Source of the DNA: Paludibacteraceae bacterium
GTDB taxonomy: Bacteria > Bacteroidota > Bacteroidia > Bacteroidales > Paludibacteraceae
Assembly: GCA_905233375.1 (NCBI GenBank)
Contig: CAJOEJ010000021.1
Span: forward strand, 1 to 53,558
DNA: 53,558 bases
Direction: 5' to 3'
Part shown: in pieces, positions 25,083-33,116 of the stretch
How positions within the stretch are numbered: the stretch's first letter is position 1
Layout: every line of letters begins with the position of its first letter
The notes under the pieces: model-generated
What the model saw: the letters and a program-made list of their open reading frames with translations, nothing else
Told to the model about the DNA's origin: nothing
Database searches by the model: none
Translations under genes and position numbers: made by a program

Positions 25083-26218
25083 CAAACGTGCTACATACCC
25101 TTCATGCATTTACCGCCACTACAGGCGGTACGGCTACGTGTACGTATGATCTGTTGGCAGCACTGAACAATCGCAAGGATGTGCATGCGGAACTCCTCGT
25201 CACCCGTCCCTCCCAGCCGCTTATGGGGCATAGCGAACCCTGGATCATTCCCGTTGAAAACGACGAAAAGACACCGTTCTGTGTGTCCGCCAATTTGCGT
25301 CATGCCCTGCTTCAAACGAATGCCGACATCTATCACACCAACGGCTTGTGGCGCTATTGCAATCATGTGACAGCCACCGTGGCGCGCCGGAAAGGCAAAC
25401 CGTTTGTGCTCACACCCCACGGCATGCTGTATCCCCAAGCTCTCAAGCAATCCAAATGGCAGAAAGAACTGTTACGCCTGGTACTGTTTGACCGGGACAT
25501 CCGTGACGCGGCATGCATTCATGTGACCTGCGAAGAGGAGATGCGTGTGGTGCGTGCATTAGGGTTTACGAATCCGGTAGCCGTTATCGGAAACCCCGTT
25601 CCGACTCCCTTCATTCTGCCAATCTATCGAGACGATAGCGTGAAATTCGGCTATCTTGGACGACTCCATCCGCGCAAACATATCGAGCGGCTGATAGACG
25701 CCTTGGCACAGTTGTCCCGAGACGAGCAGGCGCGTTGCGAACTGGTCATCATCGGTTCAGGAAAACCGGCATACGAAGCGTTCCTGCGGGAACAGGCGAA
25801 GCGCCTGCAACTGACCAATATCCGGTTTGCGGGTTTTGTGGAAGGAGAAGAAAAACAGCAACTGTTGGCTTCCTTGTCCGCTTTGTTCGTTCCGAGCGAT
25901 TTTGAGAACTTCGGAATGATTATACCGGAGGCTCTTCATTGCGGAACCCCCGTATGGGCAAGTACGGGAACGCCCTGGCAACTGTTAAATGAACGGGGGT
26001 GCGGATGGTGGCAGGAACCCAAGGTGGAAAACATCGTTTCTACCATGCGGCAGATCATCGCCATGAAGCCGGAAAAGCTCGATGAAATGGGGCTTGTCGG
26101 GCGTCAGATAGTAGCAGAACAATTCGCTGTGGACATCGTTGCGCAACAGATGAATGAATTATATAACTGGATACTCAACAACCAATCAAAACCGACTTTT
26201 GTATATGAGTTTGCATGA
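25079..26218 (+). CDS. Family 4 glycosyltransferase
   Basis: 379 residues, start ATG 25079 overlapping the previous stop. FGYLGRLHPRKHIERLIDALAQL and SDFENFGMIIPEALHCGTPVWAS are the GT4 donor-site blocks, with the EX7E Glu pair changed only at the first position context (ENFGMIIPE). It adds a sugar to the repeat unit. Near its 3' end a weak heptamer-like run (26177-26190) encodes LNNQSK, and the coding end overlaps the acetyltransferase start by 14 nt. Confidence 0.88.
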   Translation: MTNVLHTLHAFTATTGGTATCTYDLLAALNNRKDVHAELLVTRPSQPLMGHSEPWIIPVENDEKTPFCVSANLRHALLQTNADIYHTNGLWRYCNHVTATVARRKGKPFVLTPHGMLYPQALKQSKWQKELLRLVLFDRDIRDAACIHVTCEEEMRVVRALGFTNPVAVIGNPVPTPFILPIYRDDSVKFGYLGRLHPRKHIERLIDALAQLSRDEQARCELVIIGSGKPAYEAFLREQAKRLQLTNIRFAGFVEGEEKQQLLASLSALFVPSDFENFGMIIPEALHCGTPVWASTGTPWQLLNERGCGWWQEPKVENIVSTMRQIIAMKPEKLDEMGLVGRQIVAEQFAVDIVAQQMNELYNWILNNQSKPTFVYEFA

Positions 26219-26747
26219 TTTGTCGAAATACAGGCATACGCCGTATGAACCGGGAAAGAACCGTCTTGTACGGGGTTTGTGGTACTGCGCGAATGTACTG
26301 TTTTTCAAGAGTGCCTGGTGGCCGTACTACGGGTTCAAACGGGCGTTGTTGCGCTGCTTTGGTGCCCGGATAGGCAACGGAGTCATTATCAAACCCTGCG
26401 TAAACATCAAATATCCGTGGAGGCTGTCCATCGGTCATCACGCATGGATAGGAGAGAATGTATGGATTGACAATTTGGTTGAAGTGAACATCGGTAATAA
26501 CTGCTGTATCAGCCAGGGAGCATTGTTACTATGCGGGAACCATGACTACACCAAAGAGAGCTTCGATTTGCAAGTGGCTCCTGTCGTATTAGAGGACGGC
26601 GCATGGGTGGGTGCCAAAGCGGTGGTGTGTCCGGGTGTCAGAATGGGAGAGGACAGTATCTTGACCGCCCATTCCGTATTGACGCGGAGCACCTCTCCCC
26701 GCAGCGTATGGCAAGGAAACCCGGCGGTAGAAAAGAAGAAGTATTAA
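26205..26747 (+). CDS. WcaF-like hexapeptide-repeat acetyltransferase
   Basis: 180 residues from ATG 26205. The left-handed beta-helix repeats run through RIGNGVIIKPCVNIKYPWRLSIG, HAWIGENVWIDNL, VNIGNNCCISQGALLL and GAWVGAKAVVCPGVRMGEDSI. The NHDY motif with the catalytic His sits near residue 108. This is the layout of WcaF and colanic acid or capsule O-acetyltransferases. It transfers acetyl from acetyl-CoA to a sugar of the polymer. Confidence 0.88.
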   Translation: MSLHDLSKYRHTPYEPGKNRLVRGLWYCANVLFFKSAWWPYYGFKRALLRCFGARIGNGVIIKPCVNIKYPWRLSIGHHAWIGENVWIDNLVEVNIGNNCCISQGALLLCGNHDYTKESFDLQVAPVVLEDGAWVGAKAVVCPGVRMGEDSILTAHSVLTRSTSPRSVWQGNPAVEKKKY

Positions 26748-26750
26748 CGT

Positions 26751-27515
26751 ATGAAAATATCCATTATCACCATCACCTATAACAGTGCCAAGACCCTGCA
26801 ACGAGCCTTGGAGAGCGTTCAGAGCCAGCATTATGCCGACATCGAGCACATCCTCGTTGACGGGGCTTCGACGGATGGTACCCTCGAACTGATCAAGACA
26901 TATGCCAATAAGGTACAAAGGGACAAAGGACAAGGGACAAAGGAAGTACGATGGATCAGTGAACCCGACAACGGCATCTATGATGCCTTGAACAAAGGTA
27001 TCCGTATGGCGACGGGCGACGTGATTGGTTTCCTGCACTCGGACGATGTGCTGTATTCCTCCGATTCCATCGGACATATTGCCATGGCATTCGAGCAAAC
27101 GAAAGCCGAAGTAGTCTATGGCAATTTGCAGTATTGCCGGGGGGGCAAGGTGGTGCGCAGGTGGCAAAGCAATGCGTTCAAACCTTGTAGTCTCGCTTTC
27201 GGCTGGATGCCTCCCCATCCTACCGTTTATGTACGGCGCGAAGTATATGAGCAGGTAGGACCATACGACGACTGGTTCCGAATTTCTGCAGACTACGACA
27301 TGATGCTCCGAATCTTCAAAGCAGGATACAAGACCCATTATATCCCCGAAGTGCTGGTTTCGATGGAGACAGGGGGGGCGAGCAACAGGAACCCCAAGGC
27401 GCGGCTGACCAAAACGCAGGAGGACTATTTGGTGCTCAAGAAGAATCATGTGGGCGCCGGACTGCTCACCGTAGCCTGCAAGCAACTCCGCAAGATCCGC
27501 CAGTTCTTACGATAA
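26751..27515 (+). CDS. Family 2 glycosyltransferase
   Basis: 254 residues. MKISIITITYNSAKTLQRALESVQSQHYADIEHILVDGASTDGT opens a GT2 domain of the WcaA/WcaE-like type; SEPDNGIYDALNKGIRMATGDVIGFLHSDD is the donor/metal block and a late W-x-R-x-SADYDMMLR block follows. A heptamer tract (26911-26945) lies at codons about 54-65, just before the EPDNGIYDA block, where relatives have a short loop. Confidence 0.9.
   Translation: MKISIITITYNSAKTLQRALESVQSQHYADIEHILVDGASTDGTLELIKTYANKVQRDKGQGTKEVRWISEPDNGIYDALNKGIRMATGDVIGFLHSDDVLYSSDSIGHIAMAFEQTKAEVVYGNLQYCRGGKVVRRWQSNAFKPCSLAFGWMPPHPTVYVRREVYEQVGPYDDWFRISADYDMMLRIFKAGYKTHYIPEVLVSMETGGASNRNPKARLTKTQEDYLVLKKNHVGAGLLTVACKQLRKIRQFLR
26911..26945 (+). 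repeat. GGGACAA-type heptamer tract inside GT2 gene
   Basis: GAC triplets recur at 22, 29 and 36 within 269xx, after an AGGTACA unit; encodes NKVQRDKGQGTKE. Confidence 0.8.
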
Positions 27516-27525
27516 AGGGTCATTT

Positions 27526-27560
27526 AATGACCAATCACCAACCACCAATAACCAATCACC
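27526..27560 (+). repeat. Heptamer tract ending at a start codon
   Basis: Five exact-length heptamers (AATGACC, AATCACC, AACCACC, AATAACC, AATCACC); the next unit contributes the ATG at 27562. Confidence 0.92.
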
Positions 27561-27561
27561 A

Positions 27562-28377
27562 ATGCTCAACATCTCCATCGTCTTATATCATCCGGCTTGG
27601 GAACAAGAGGTACTGCCCCTTGTGAATGAACTGCTGCGTGTAAAAAACCTGCGGAAAATATACCTGCTGGATAATAGCGAGAAGGAATGGCTCAAAGAGC
27701 ATGTTGATATGCAGCAAGCTCCTCCTTCCTCGAAGAAGCTCCGCTATATGGTTATGCCGACGAACCTGGGGTACGGCAAAGCGCATAACATCGCCTTGCG
27801 GGAGAGTGCATATTACAAGACGGAGTTGCATCTGGTGATGAACAGCGACATACGCGTCAAGGCGGAAGATATCGATGCGATGCACGACTGGATGACGGTT
27901 CATCCGGAGGTAGGGCAACTCATGCCGCGTGTACTCAACCCGGATGGCACGCAGCAGTACCTTGCCAAACGGCTTCCGACGCCGTTGGATGTGTTCGGTC
28001 GCCGTTTTCTGCCGTCATGGATGATAGCGAAGCGCAATGCGCGGTATGAGTTGCGGGACAAGGATCTGGATCGTCCGGTGAACGCCCCCTATCTGAGCGG
28101 CTGTTTCATGTTGCTCCGAACCCGCGCAGCCGTAGAGGTGGGTCTGTTCGACGAGCGTTATTTCATGTACCCGGAGGATATTGACCTCACGCGTACCATT
28201 CATCGCAAGTGGCTGACACTGTATTATCCCGAATGGTCTATTATCCATGCGCACGCACAGGCATCCTATAAAAACAGCCACATGCTCCGGGTTCATATCC
28301 GGAACATGTGCCGTTATTTCAACAAGTGGGGGTGGTTCATTGACCGCGAACGCACCCTTTTCAACGGAAATATTTAG
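27562..28377 (+). CDS. Family 2 glycosyltransferase, rhamnosyltransferase-like
   Basis: 271 residues. LNISIVLYHP opens the domain; LLDNSE, NLGYGKAHNIAL, LVMNSDIRV (the DxD-type site) and FDERYFMYPEDIDLTRTIHRK are the blocks of the WbbL/RfbN-like GT2 subgroup that adds deoxysugars. Last gene of the polysaccharide locus; its stop codon overlaps the stop of the convergent antiporter gene. Confidence 0.88.
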   Translation: MLNISIVLYHPAWEQEVLPLVNELLRVKNLRKIYLLDNSEKEWLKEHVDMQQAPPSSKKLRYMVMPTNLGYGKAHNIALRESAYYKTELHLVMNSDIRVKAEDIDAMHDWMTVHPEVGQLMPRVLNPDGTQQYLAKRLPTPLDVFGRRFLPSWMIAKRNARYELRDKDLDRPVNAPYLSGCFMLLRTRAAVEVGLFDERYFMYPEDIDLTRTIHRKWLTLYYPEWSIIHAHAQASYKNSHMLRVHIRNMCRYFNKWGWFIDRERTLFNGNI

Positions 28378-29372
28378 TACGGATTCATCAAGCGGAACGT
28401 CAGGTACAGCGCATAGATGATGAGCAGAATGATACCTGTCAGGCGTCCGAGTTTGTGCTCTTTTCGTGTCTTTAACGCCAGCCAGATGACCAGACTGCCC
28501 AATGCGGCAACAAAGGCGTCTATCTCGATCCCTTTGTAGGCAGGCAGCGGACGGATAAGGGCGCTCGTTCCCAAAATAAAGAATACATTGAAAATATTGC
28601 TTCCTATCACGTTTCCAATCGCCAGATCGGTGTTTTTCTTGAACGCCGCCATGACGGAGGTTGCCAATTCAGGCAGAGAGGTACCCAGAGCGACTACCGT
28701 CAAACCGATCACGGCTTCGGATACACCCCAACGCTGCGCCAGATTAACGGCGCTGTCCACAATCAGTTCTCCGCCGATCATCAATCCCGCCAAACCACCT
28801 ATGATCAGACCTATCGCCCAAGGGAGCGTGATAGGTTTGACGCCTACTTGCTCTTCGATGGACTGTCCTTTGTGCGCCAGCGCATTGCGGAAGGTGATGA
28901 ACAGAAAATAGATAAAGAATGCCAATAATGCACCTCCGCAGAAACGGTCGATACATGCTGTCTGACGACCCAGCACGTGAGGCAGGGTCACCGCGAAATA
29001 GATGCCCACACAACCCAACAAGGACATAGGCACATCGAAATTACGCGTACTGCGGTGCGAAACGATGGGCGCCACCAGTGCGGTCAAGCCGATGATAACG
29101 AAAGTATTGATGATGTTCGAACCCAGTATATTGGTGATAGCCAACTCGGTCGTACCATGCCCCACCGACACCATGTTCACCACAAACTCGGGCATGGACG
29201 TTCCGAAAGCGACTACGGTCAGTCCGATGACCAGATCGTCAATGCCGAACCGTTTGGCGATGGCGGACGCTCCGTCCACAAGCCAGTCCGCGCCTTTCAC
29301 CAGTGCCACGAAACCGACAATAATCAGTACGACCGGCACCCATATGCCATAAGAAAACAATTGCTCCATCAT
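28374..29372 (-). CDS. Calcium/sodium antiporter, CaCA family
   Basis: 332 residues with ten to eleven membrane helices and the two alpha repeats that form the ion site: VVAFGTSMPEFVVNMVS with GSNIINTFVIIGL in the first half, and VVALGTSLPELATSVMAA with GSNIFNVFFILG in the second. The G-T-S-x-P-E motifs are complete. It exchanges cytoplasmic Ca2+ for Na+ or H+. The gene lies 30 nt behind ychF on the same strand. Start may be ATG 29372 or the adjacent ATG 29369. Confidence 0.92.
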   Translation of the reverse strand: MMEQLFSYGIWVPVVLIIVGFVALVKGADWLVDGASAIAKRFGIDDLVIGLTVVAFGTSMPEFVVNMVSVGHGTTELAITNILGSNIINTFVIIGLTALVAPIVSHRSTRNFDVPMSLLGCVGIYFAVTLPHVLGRQTACIDRFCGGALLAFFIYFLFITFRNALAHKGQSIEEQVGVKPITLPWAIGLIIGGLAGLMIGGELIVDSAVNLAQRWGVSEAVIGLTVVALGTSLPELATSVMAAFKKNTDLAIGNVIGSNIFNVFFILGTSALIRPLPAYKGIEIDAFVAALGSLVIWLALKTRKEHKLGRLTGIILLIIYALYLTFRLMNPY

Positions 29373-29402
29373 AATTATCTATTGCCTTTCAGCTTTTGTC
29401 CT

Positions 29403-30509
29403 TTATACATTGAAAAGGAAGTGCATGATATCACCATCCTGCACGAGATAGTCCTTTCCCTCCGTAGCGAGTTTACCGGCAGCGCGGCAAGCCGCTTCTC
29501 CGCCCAATGCGATGAAATCGTCGTATTTGATCACTTCGGCACGGATGAACCCGCGTTCAAAATCAGTATGTATGACGCCTGCGCATTGGGGTGCTTTTGA
29601 TCCGGCTTTGAACGTCCACGCTCTCACTTCGTCGCTACCCGCCGTGAGGAAGGTACGCAGGTTCAGCAGGGCGTAGGCGGCTTTGATGAGACGGTTTACG
29701 CCACTCTCCTGCAACCCGATCTCTTCGAGGAACATCTGTCGTTCCTCATAGGTCTCCAGTTCGGCTATTTCGCTTTCAATCTTGGCAGCGAGCACCAAGA
29801 CCTGTGCATCTTCGTCCTTGACGGCTTCTTTGACCTGCTCCACATAGGCATTGCCGCTGACGGCAGAGGCTTCATCGACGTTACAAACATACATGACGGG
29901 TTTGTTGGTAAGCAGGAACAAGTCTTTTGCAGCCGCTTCCTGATCCTTGTTGTCCAGTTCCACGGTGCGTGCGTTGCGGCCTTGCGACAGCGCTTCACGG
30001 TACTTGACCAGTACCTCCAGCGCCAGTTTGGCTTGTTTGTCCCCTCCGGCTTTGGCTGCTTTCTCACATTTCTGAATACGCGCCTCAACCGTCTCAAGGT
30101 CTTTGAGTTGCAATTCGGCATCAATGATCTCTTTGTCGCGCACGGGGTTCACCGTACCGTCGACATGCACCACGTTCTCGTCATCGAAACAACGGAGCAC
30201 ATGGATAATGGCATCCGTCTCGCGTATATTGGCAAGGAACTTGTTTCCCAGACCTTCTCCCTGGCTGGCACCTTTGACCAAACCGGCGATATCGACGATT
30301 TCAACGGTCGTCGGAATGACGCCACGCTCGGGTTTGCATAACTCGCCCAGTTTGATCAGGCGCTCATCGGGGACGGTGATGACCCCCACGTTGGGTTCGA
30401 TGGTACAAAACGGGAAATTGGCACTCTGCGCCTTTGCGTTACTCAAACAATTGAAAAGGGTACTTTTGCCCACGTTGGGCAACCCCACTATTCCACACTG
30501 TAAAGACAT
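29403..30509 (-). CDS. ychF: Redox-regulated ATPase YchF (OLA1 family)
   Basis: 368 residues, the usual length. GLPNVGKST is the P-loop, NFPFCTIEPNVG and VDIAGLVKGASQGEGLGNKFLA the switch and G3 regions, TNKPVMYVCNVDE the altered NKxE-type G4 that gives ATP preference, and the C-terminal TGS domain ends with KDYLVQDGDIMHFLFNV. It binds ribosomes and is involved in translation quality control and stress responses. Its start codon directly follows a heptamer-like tract shared with the ribD 3' end. Confidence 0.97.
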   Translation of the reverse strand: MSLQCGIVGLPNVGKSTLFNCLSNAKAQSANFPFCTIEPNVGVITVPDERLIKLGELCKPERGVIPTTVEIVDIAGLVKGASQGEGLGNKFLANIRETDAIIHVLRCFDDENVVHVDGTVNPVRDKEIIDAELQLKDLETVEARIQKCEKAAKAGGDKQAKLALEVLVKYREALSQGRNARTVELDNKDQEAAAKDLFLLTNKPVMYVCNVDEASAVSGNAYVEQVKEAVKDEDAQVLVLAAKIESEIAELETYEERQMFLEEIGLQESGVNRLIKAAYALLNLRTFLTAGSDEVRAWTFKAGSKAPQCAGVIHTDFERGFIRAEVIKYDDFIALGGEAACRAAGKLATEGKDYLVQDGDIMHFLFNV

Positions 30510-30560
30510 AGTTATTTACAATTTTAGTATTTACAATTTTGATATTTATGATTTTACAAT
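30510..30560 (-). repeat. AAATTGT-type degenerate heptamer tract between ribD and ychF
   Basis: Read on the minus strand the region repeats AAATTGTAAA with 7-9 nt steps. The ribD stop (30546-30548) is inside and the ychF ATG (30507-30509) follows at once. Confidence 0.65.
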
Positions 30561-31631
30561 TTGATACAGCCTGTTGCCATCCACTTCTTCGAAGGTGTCA
30601 GGCAATTCGATTTCGGGCGCCGGCACTCCGTTGCCGATAAACAGTCGCGGGTTGGTCTCCACGTGTATCTCATCCCATATGCCGGTCTCCAGGATATGTG
30701 TGAGCAGGGTGGGTCCTCCTTCGACCAGTATGGAATGGATGTTCCGTTGTGCCAGATCCGACAAGATATACGACCAATCCGTACGGTCGCGATACACAAT
30801 TGTCCCGGATTCTCCGCCGCCATTGGGACCGATTACTCCGTTTTCATCGGAAAAAATACGTGCATCGGGCGGAATGACACCATGCCGGTCCATCGTCACG
30901 CGGATAGGGTTGCGTCCCTCCCAATGGGTATTGAGCAACCGCGGGTCGTCCAACAACACGGTGCGTGTGCCGACCATGATCGCCATATTCTCCGCCCGCA
31001 TCTTATGAACCAGTTTCTTTGTCTCGGGTGTCGAAATGGCGAGTGCTCCGTTCAGATGGAGATTGGTTATTGGTGACGGGTCATTGGCGGCGCGTATGTC
31101 CCGGAGCGAATCGACGAATCCATCGGCAGTCTGCGCCCATTTGAGCACCACGTAGGGACGGTGTTGCTCGTGGAGGCATATAAAGCGTTTGTTCAGTTCG
31201 CGGCATTCGTTCTCCAGTACCCCGACGATGACCTCTATCCCGGCTTCGCGCAGCATGGCGATGCCTTTGCCCGCCACCAATGGGTTCGGATCCGTCATTC
31301 CGACGACCACGCGTCCCACGCCTTTCTCGATGATCAGTTTCGCGCAGGGTGGTGTCTTGCCGTAATGACTGCAGGGTTCCAGCGAGACAAAGAGAGTACA
31401 ATCTTTGAGATTGGTTATTGGTGATTGGTGATTGGTGACGGATACTTCGAGATGCCTGAAACAATTGACCTCGGCATGAGGCCCGCCGTACTGCTCATGC
31501 CATCCCTCGGCAAGAACCGCTTCATCGGCATTCCGTACCAATACCGCCCCTACCATCGGGTTCGGCGCAACAAAATACTCTCCCCGCCGGGCAATTTGAA
31601 TACAATATGCAATATAATTTGCGTAATTCAT
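30546..31631 (-). CDS. ribD: Bifunctional riboflavin biosynthesis deaminase/reductase RibD
   Basis: 361 residues. Deaminase domain: PNPMVGAVLV, GGPHAEVN with the zinc His and catalytic Glu, and SLEPCSHYGKTPPCAKLII with the two zinc cysteines. Reductase domain: YVVLKWAQTADGF, STPETKKLVHKMRAENMAIMVGTRTVLLDDPRL and LVEGGPTLL. Catalyses the second and third steps of riboflavin synthesis. Two loops are made by ACCAATC heptamers (SVTNHQSPITN before the PCSH motif, and NDPSPITNLHLNG between the domains). The family normally has shorter loops there, so they are tolerated insertions. Confidence 0.96.
   Translation of the reverse strand: MNYANYIAYCIQIARRGEYFVAPNPMVGAVLVRNADEAVLAEGWHEQYGGPHAEVNCFRHLEVSVTNHQSPITNLKDCTLFVSLEPCSHYGKTPPCAKLIIEKGVGRVVVGMTDPNPLVAGKGIAMLREAGIEVIVGVLENECRELNKRFICLHEQHRPYVVLKWAQTADGFVDSLRDIRAANDPSPITNLHLNGALAISTPETKKLVHKMRAENMAIMVGTRTVLLDDPRLLNTHWEGRNPIRVTMDRHGVIPPDARIFSDENGVIGPNGGGESGTIVYRDRTDWSYILSDLAQRNIHSILVEGGPTLLTHILETGIWDEIHVETNPRLFIGNGVPAPEIELPDTFEEVDGNRLYQIVKS
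31061..31088 (-). repeat. In-frame heptamer tract in ribD (domain junction)
   Basis: On the plus strand GATTGGT, TATTGGT, GACGGGT, CATTGGC; sense strand is ACCAATC-like. Confidence 0.85.
31409..31443 (-). repeat. In-frame heptamer tract in ribD (deaminase domain)
   Basis: Plus strand GATTGGT, TATTGGT, GATTGGT, GATTGGT, GACGGAT; five units. Confidence 0.9.
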
Positions 31632-31649
31632 TTTTTTTTTGTAATTTTG
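31619..31649 (+). promoter_or_regulatory. Promoter of prmC
   Basis: TTG 31619-31621, 20-nt gap with T10 (31631-31640), TAATTTTG 31642-31649. A short dyad, TTTGC...GCAAA, spans the expected start site. The -33 box overlaps the first codons of divergent ribD. Confidence 0.85.
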
Positions 31650-31678
31650 CAGCGCAAATCAATAACGACCCGTCCCAT

Positions 31679-32533
31679 ATGTCCAGTCTGCGAGAGCAAA
31701 TAGGCATCATCCGCCGCCAGTTGGAGTCCGTTTATCCCGGTGATGAAGCGGAGGAGCTGGCATGGTGGATCGCAGAGGAGCAAAGTGGTCTGACGCGCAC
31801 ACAAATCCTTACGGGCTGCAAAGATACAACTTTTTTTTCAAATACGCAAGATATTATCGAAAGATTGTTGCATTTTGAGCCTATTCAGTACATTTTCGGG
31901 CATGTTTTGTGGTGCGGATTGGACTTGAAGGTCACTCCTGCGACGCTTATTCCTCGTCCCGAGACCGCCGAACTGGCGGGTCGGGTGTCCGCATTTCCTT
32001 TTCCATATACCTCTTCGCCAGTGCGTGTTCTGGATATAGGAACAGGTTCGGGCTGTATCGCCCTCGCCCTGAAGAAAGCTCATCCGGAATGGCAGGTTAC
32101 GGGAATCGACCTGTCCCCGGAGGCGGTTGAGGTCGCCCGGACGAATGCGGAGCGGAACAAAGCGGACGTGTCGTTTCATGTAGCGGATATCTTCTCCGAC
32201 GCCCCGTTGCCCGGCTCCGGCGTCCCTTATGACATCATCGTCTCCAATCCGCCGTATATATGCGAGAAAGAGCGAAACGGCATGCGCCGGAACGTATTGG
32301 ACTACGAGCCGTCTTCCGCCCTGTTTGTGCCGGACGAAGATCCGTTGCTGTTCTATCGCCGTATCGCCTCCCTGTTCCGTCATCAGGCAGGTGTCTTCTT
32401 GTTTTTTGAGATCAACGAAGCGTATCCGGATGAGTTGGCGGTAATGCTTCAAAACCTCGGTTATACCGATATACAAACCACCCGTGATATTTATGGCAAA
32501 CCACGCATTATCGAAGCAAGAAGCGCTCTCTAA
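31679..32533 (+). CDS. prmC: Release factor glutamine methyltransferase PrmC
   Basis: 284 residues from ATG 31679, which lies behind the promoter; the longer open frame would start before transcription. The N-terminal helical domain ends at about 95; RPETAEL, VLDIGTGSGCIALALKK (SAM site) and the substrate-binding VSNPPYI are all present. It methylates the GGQ Gln of RF1 and RF2. recX overlaps its 3' end by 41 nt. Confidence 0.95.
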   Translation: MSSLREQIGIIRRQLESVYPGDEAEELAWWIAEEQSGLTRTQILTGCKDTTFFSNTQDIIERLLHFEPIQYIFGHVLWCGLDLKVTPATLIPRPETAELAGRVSAFPFPYTSSPVRVLDIGTGSGCIALALKKAHPEWQVTGIDLSPEAVEVARTNAERNKADVSFHVADIFSDAPLPGSGVPYDIIVSNPPYICEKERNGMRRNVLDYEPSSALFVPDEDPLLFYRRIASLFRHQAGVFLFFEINEAYPDELAVMLQNLGYTDIQTTRDIYGKPRIIEARSAL

Positions 32534-32924
32534 AGCGCAGGGTTATTGTGCCCGCGCGGAGCATTGTGCGGCGGACGTCCGTCGCAAGTTGGCGGAATGG
32601 CAGGTAAGTGAAGATTTCTTCGATTTCATCGAGAATAATCTTCGTTCGGATGGGTATATTGACGACGACCGTTTCTGCCGTGCATATGTGCATGACAAAG
32701 TGGCGTACCAGTCCTGGGGACGGATGAAGATTCAAGCCGGACTGCAGTCGTTGGGTCTGCCTTCCTCCGCCATCCGTTCGGCAATGGAGGAGATCGATGA
32801 GGAGCAGTACGCCGCCAATCTACGTAAACTGATGGAGCAGCGACGTAGTGATTCTCCCGACAAACGGATCCGTTTCCTGCTGCAACGCGGTTTTCGTTAT
32901 GACGAGATACAACGTGCGAAGTAA
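32493..32924 (+). CDS. recX: Regulatory protein RecX
   Basis: 143 residues from ATG 32493. The three-helix RecX repeats are visible: ALSKAQGYCARAEHCAADVRRKLAEW, FIENNLRSDGYIDDDRFCRAYVHDKV and WGRMKIQAGLQSLGLPSSAIRSAMEEI, ending with RIRFLLQRGFRYDEIQRA. It modulates RecA filaments. Translationally coupled to prmC through the overlap. Confidence 0.9.
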   Translation: MANHALSKQEALSKAQGYCARAEHCAADVRRKLAEWQVSEDFFDFIENNLRSDGYIDDDRFCRAYVHDKVAYQSWGRMKIQAGLQSLGLPSSAIRSAMEEIDEEQYAANLRKLMEQRRSDSPDKRIRFLLQRGFRYDEIQRAK

Positions 32925-32941
32925 CTTGCATTCGGGAGGGG

Positions 32942-33005
32942 AATGTCCCGTAATTGTCTCGTGCATGTCTCGTTCACATCTCGTGAATGTCTCGATAAAG
33001 TCTTG
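32942..33005 (+). repeat. Imperfect tandem repeat of a TGTCTCGT-type unit
   Basis: About five copies of TGTCTCGTGCA-like units of 9-13 nt between recX and the next promoter. No gene is visible in the 192-bp gap (32925-33116). Confidence 0.7.
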
Positions 33006-33057
33006 GAAGAAAACTGACGGCTTTTTTACACTTTAATGAAAAAAAATGGCGTGAAAT

Positions 33058-33088
33058 TTGCTCAGGTCATTTTTTTTTCGTAATTTTG
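33058..33088 (+). promoter_or_regulatory. Promoter of the signalling operon
   Basis: TTG 33058-33060, 20-nt gap holding T9, TAATTTTG 33081-33088. ATTTTGC (33083-33089) and GCAAAAT (33094-33100) form a perfect dyad around the expected start. The only strong promoter seen before 41222. Confidence 0.87.
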
Positions 33089-33116
33089 CAGCCGCAAAAT
33101 AGAAACACACTCCATC

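Noticed and set aside
28374..28377. Functional meaning of the overlapping convergent stops
   Set aside because: The 4-nt overlap of two stop codons is common in compact genomes and needs no special explanation.
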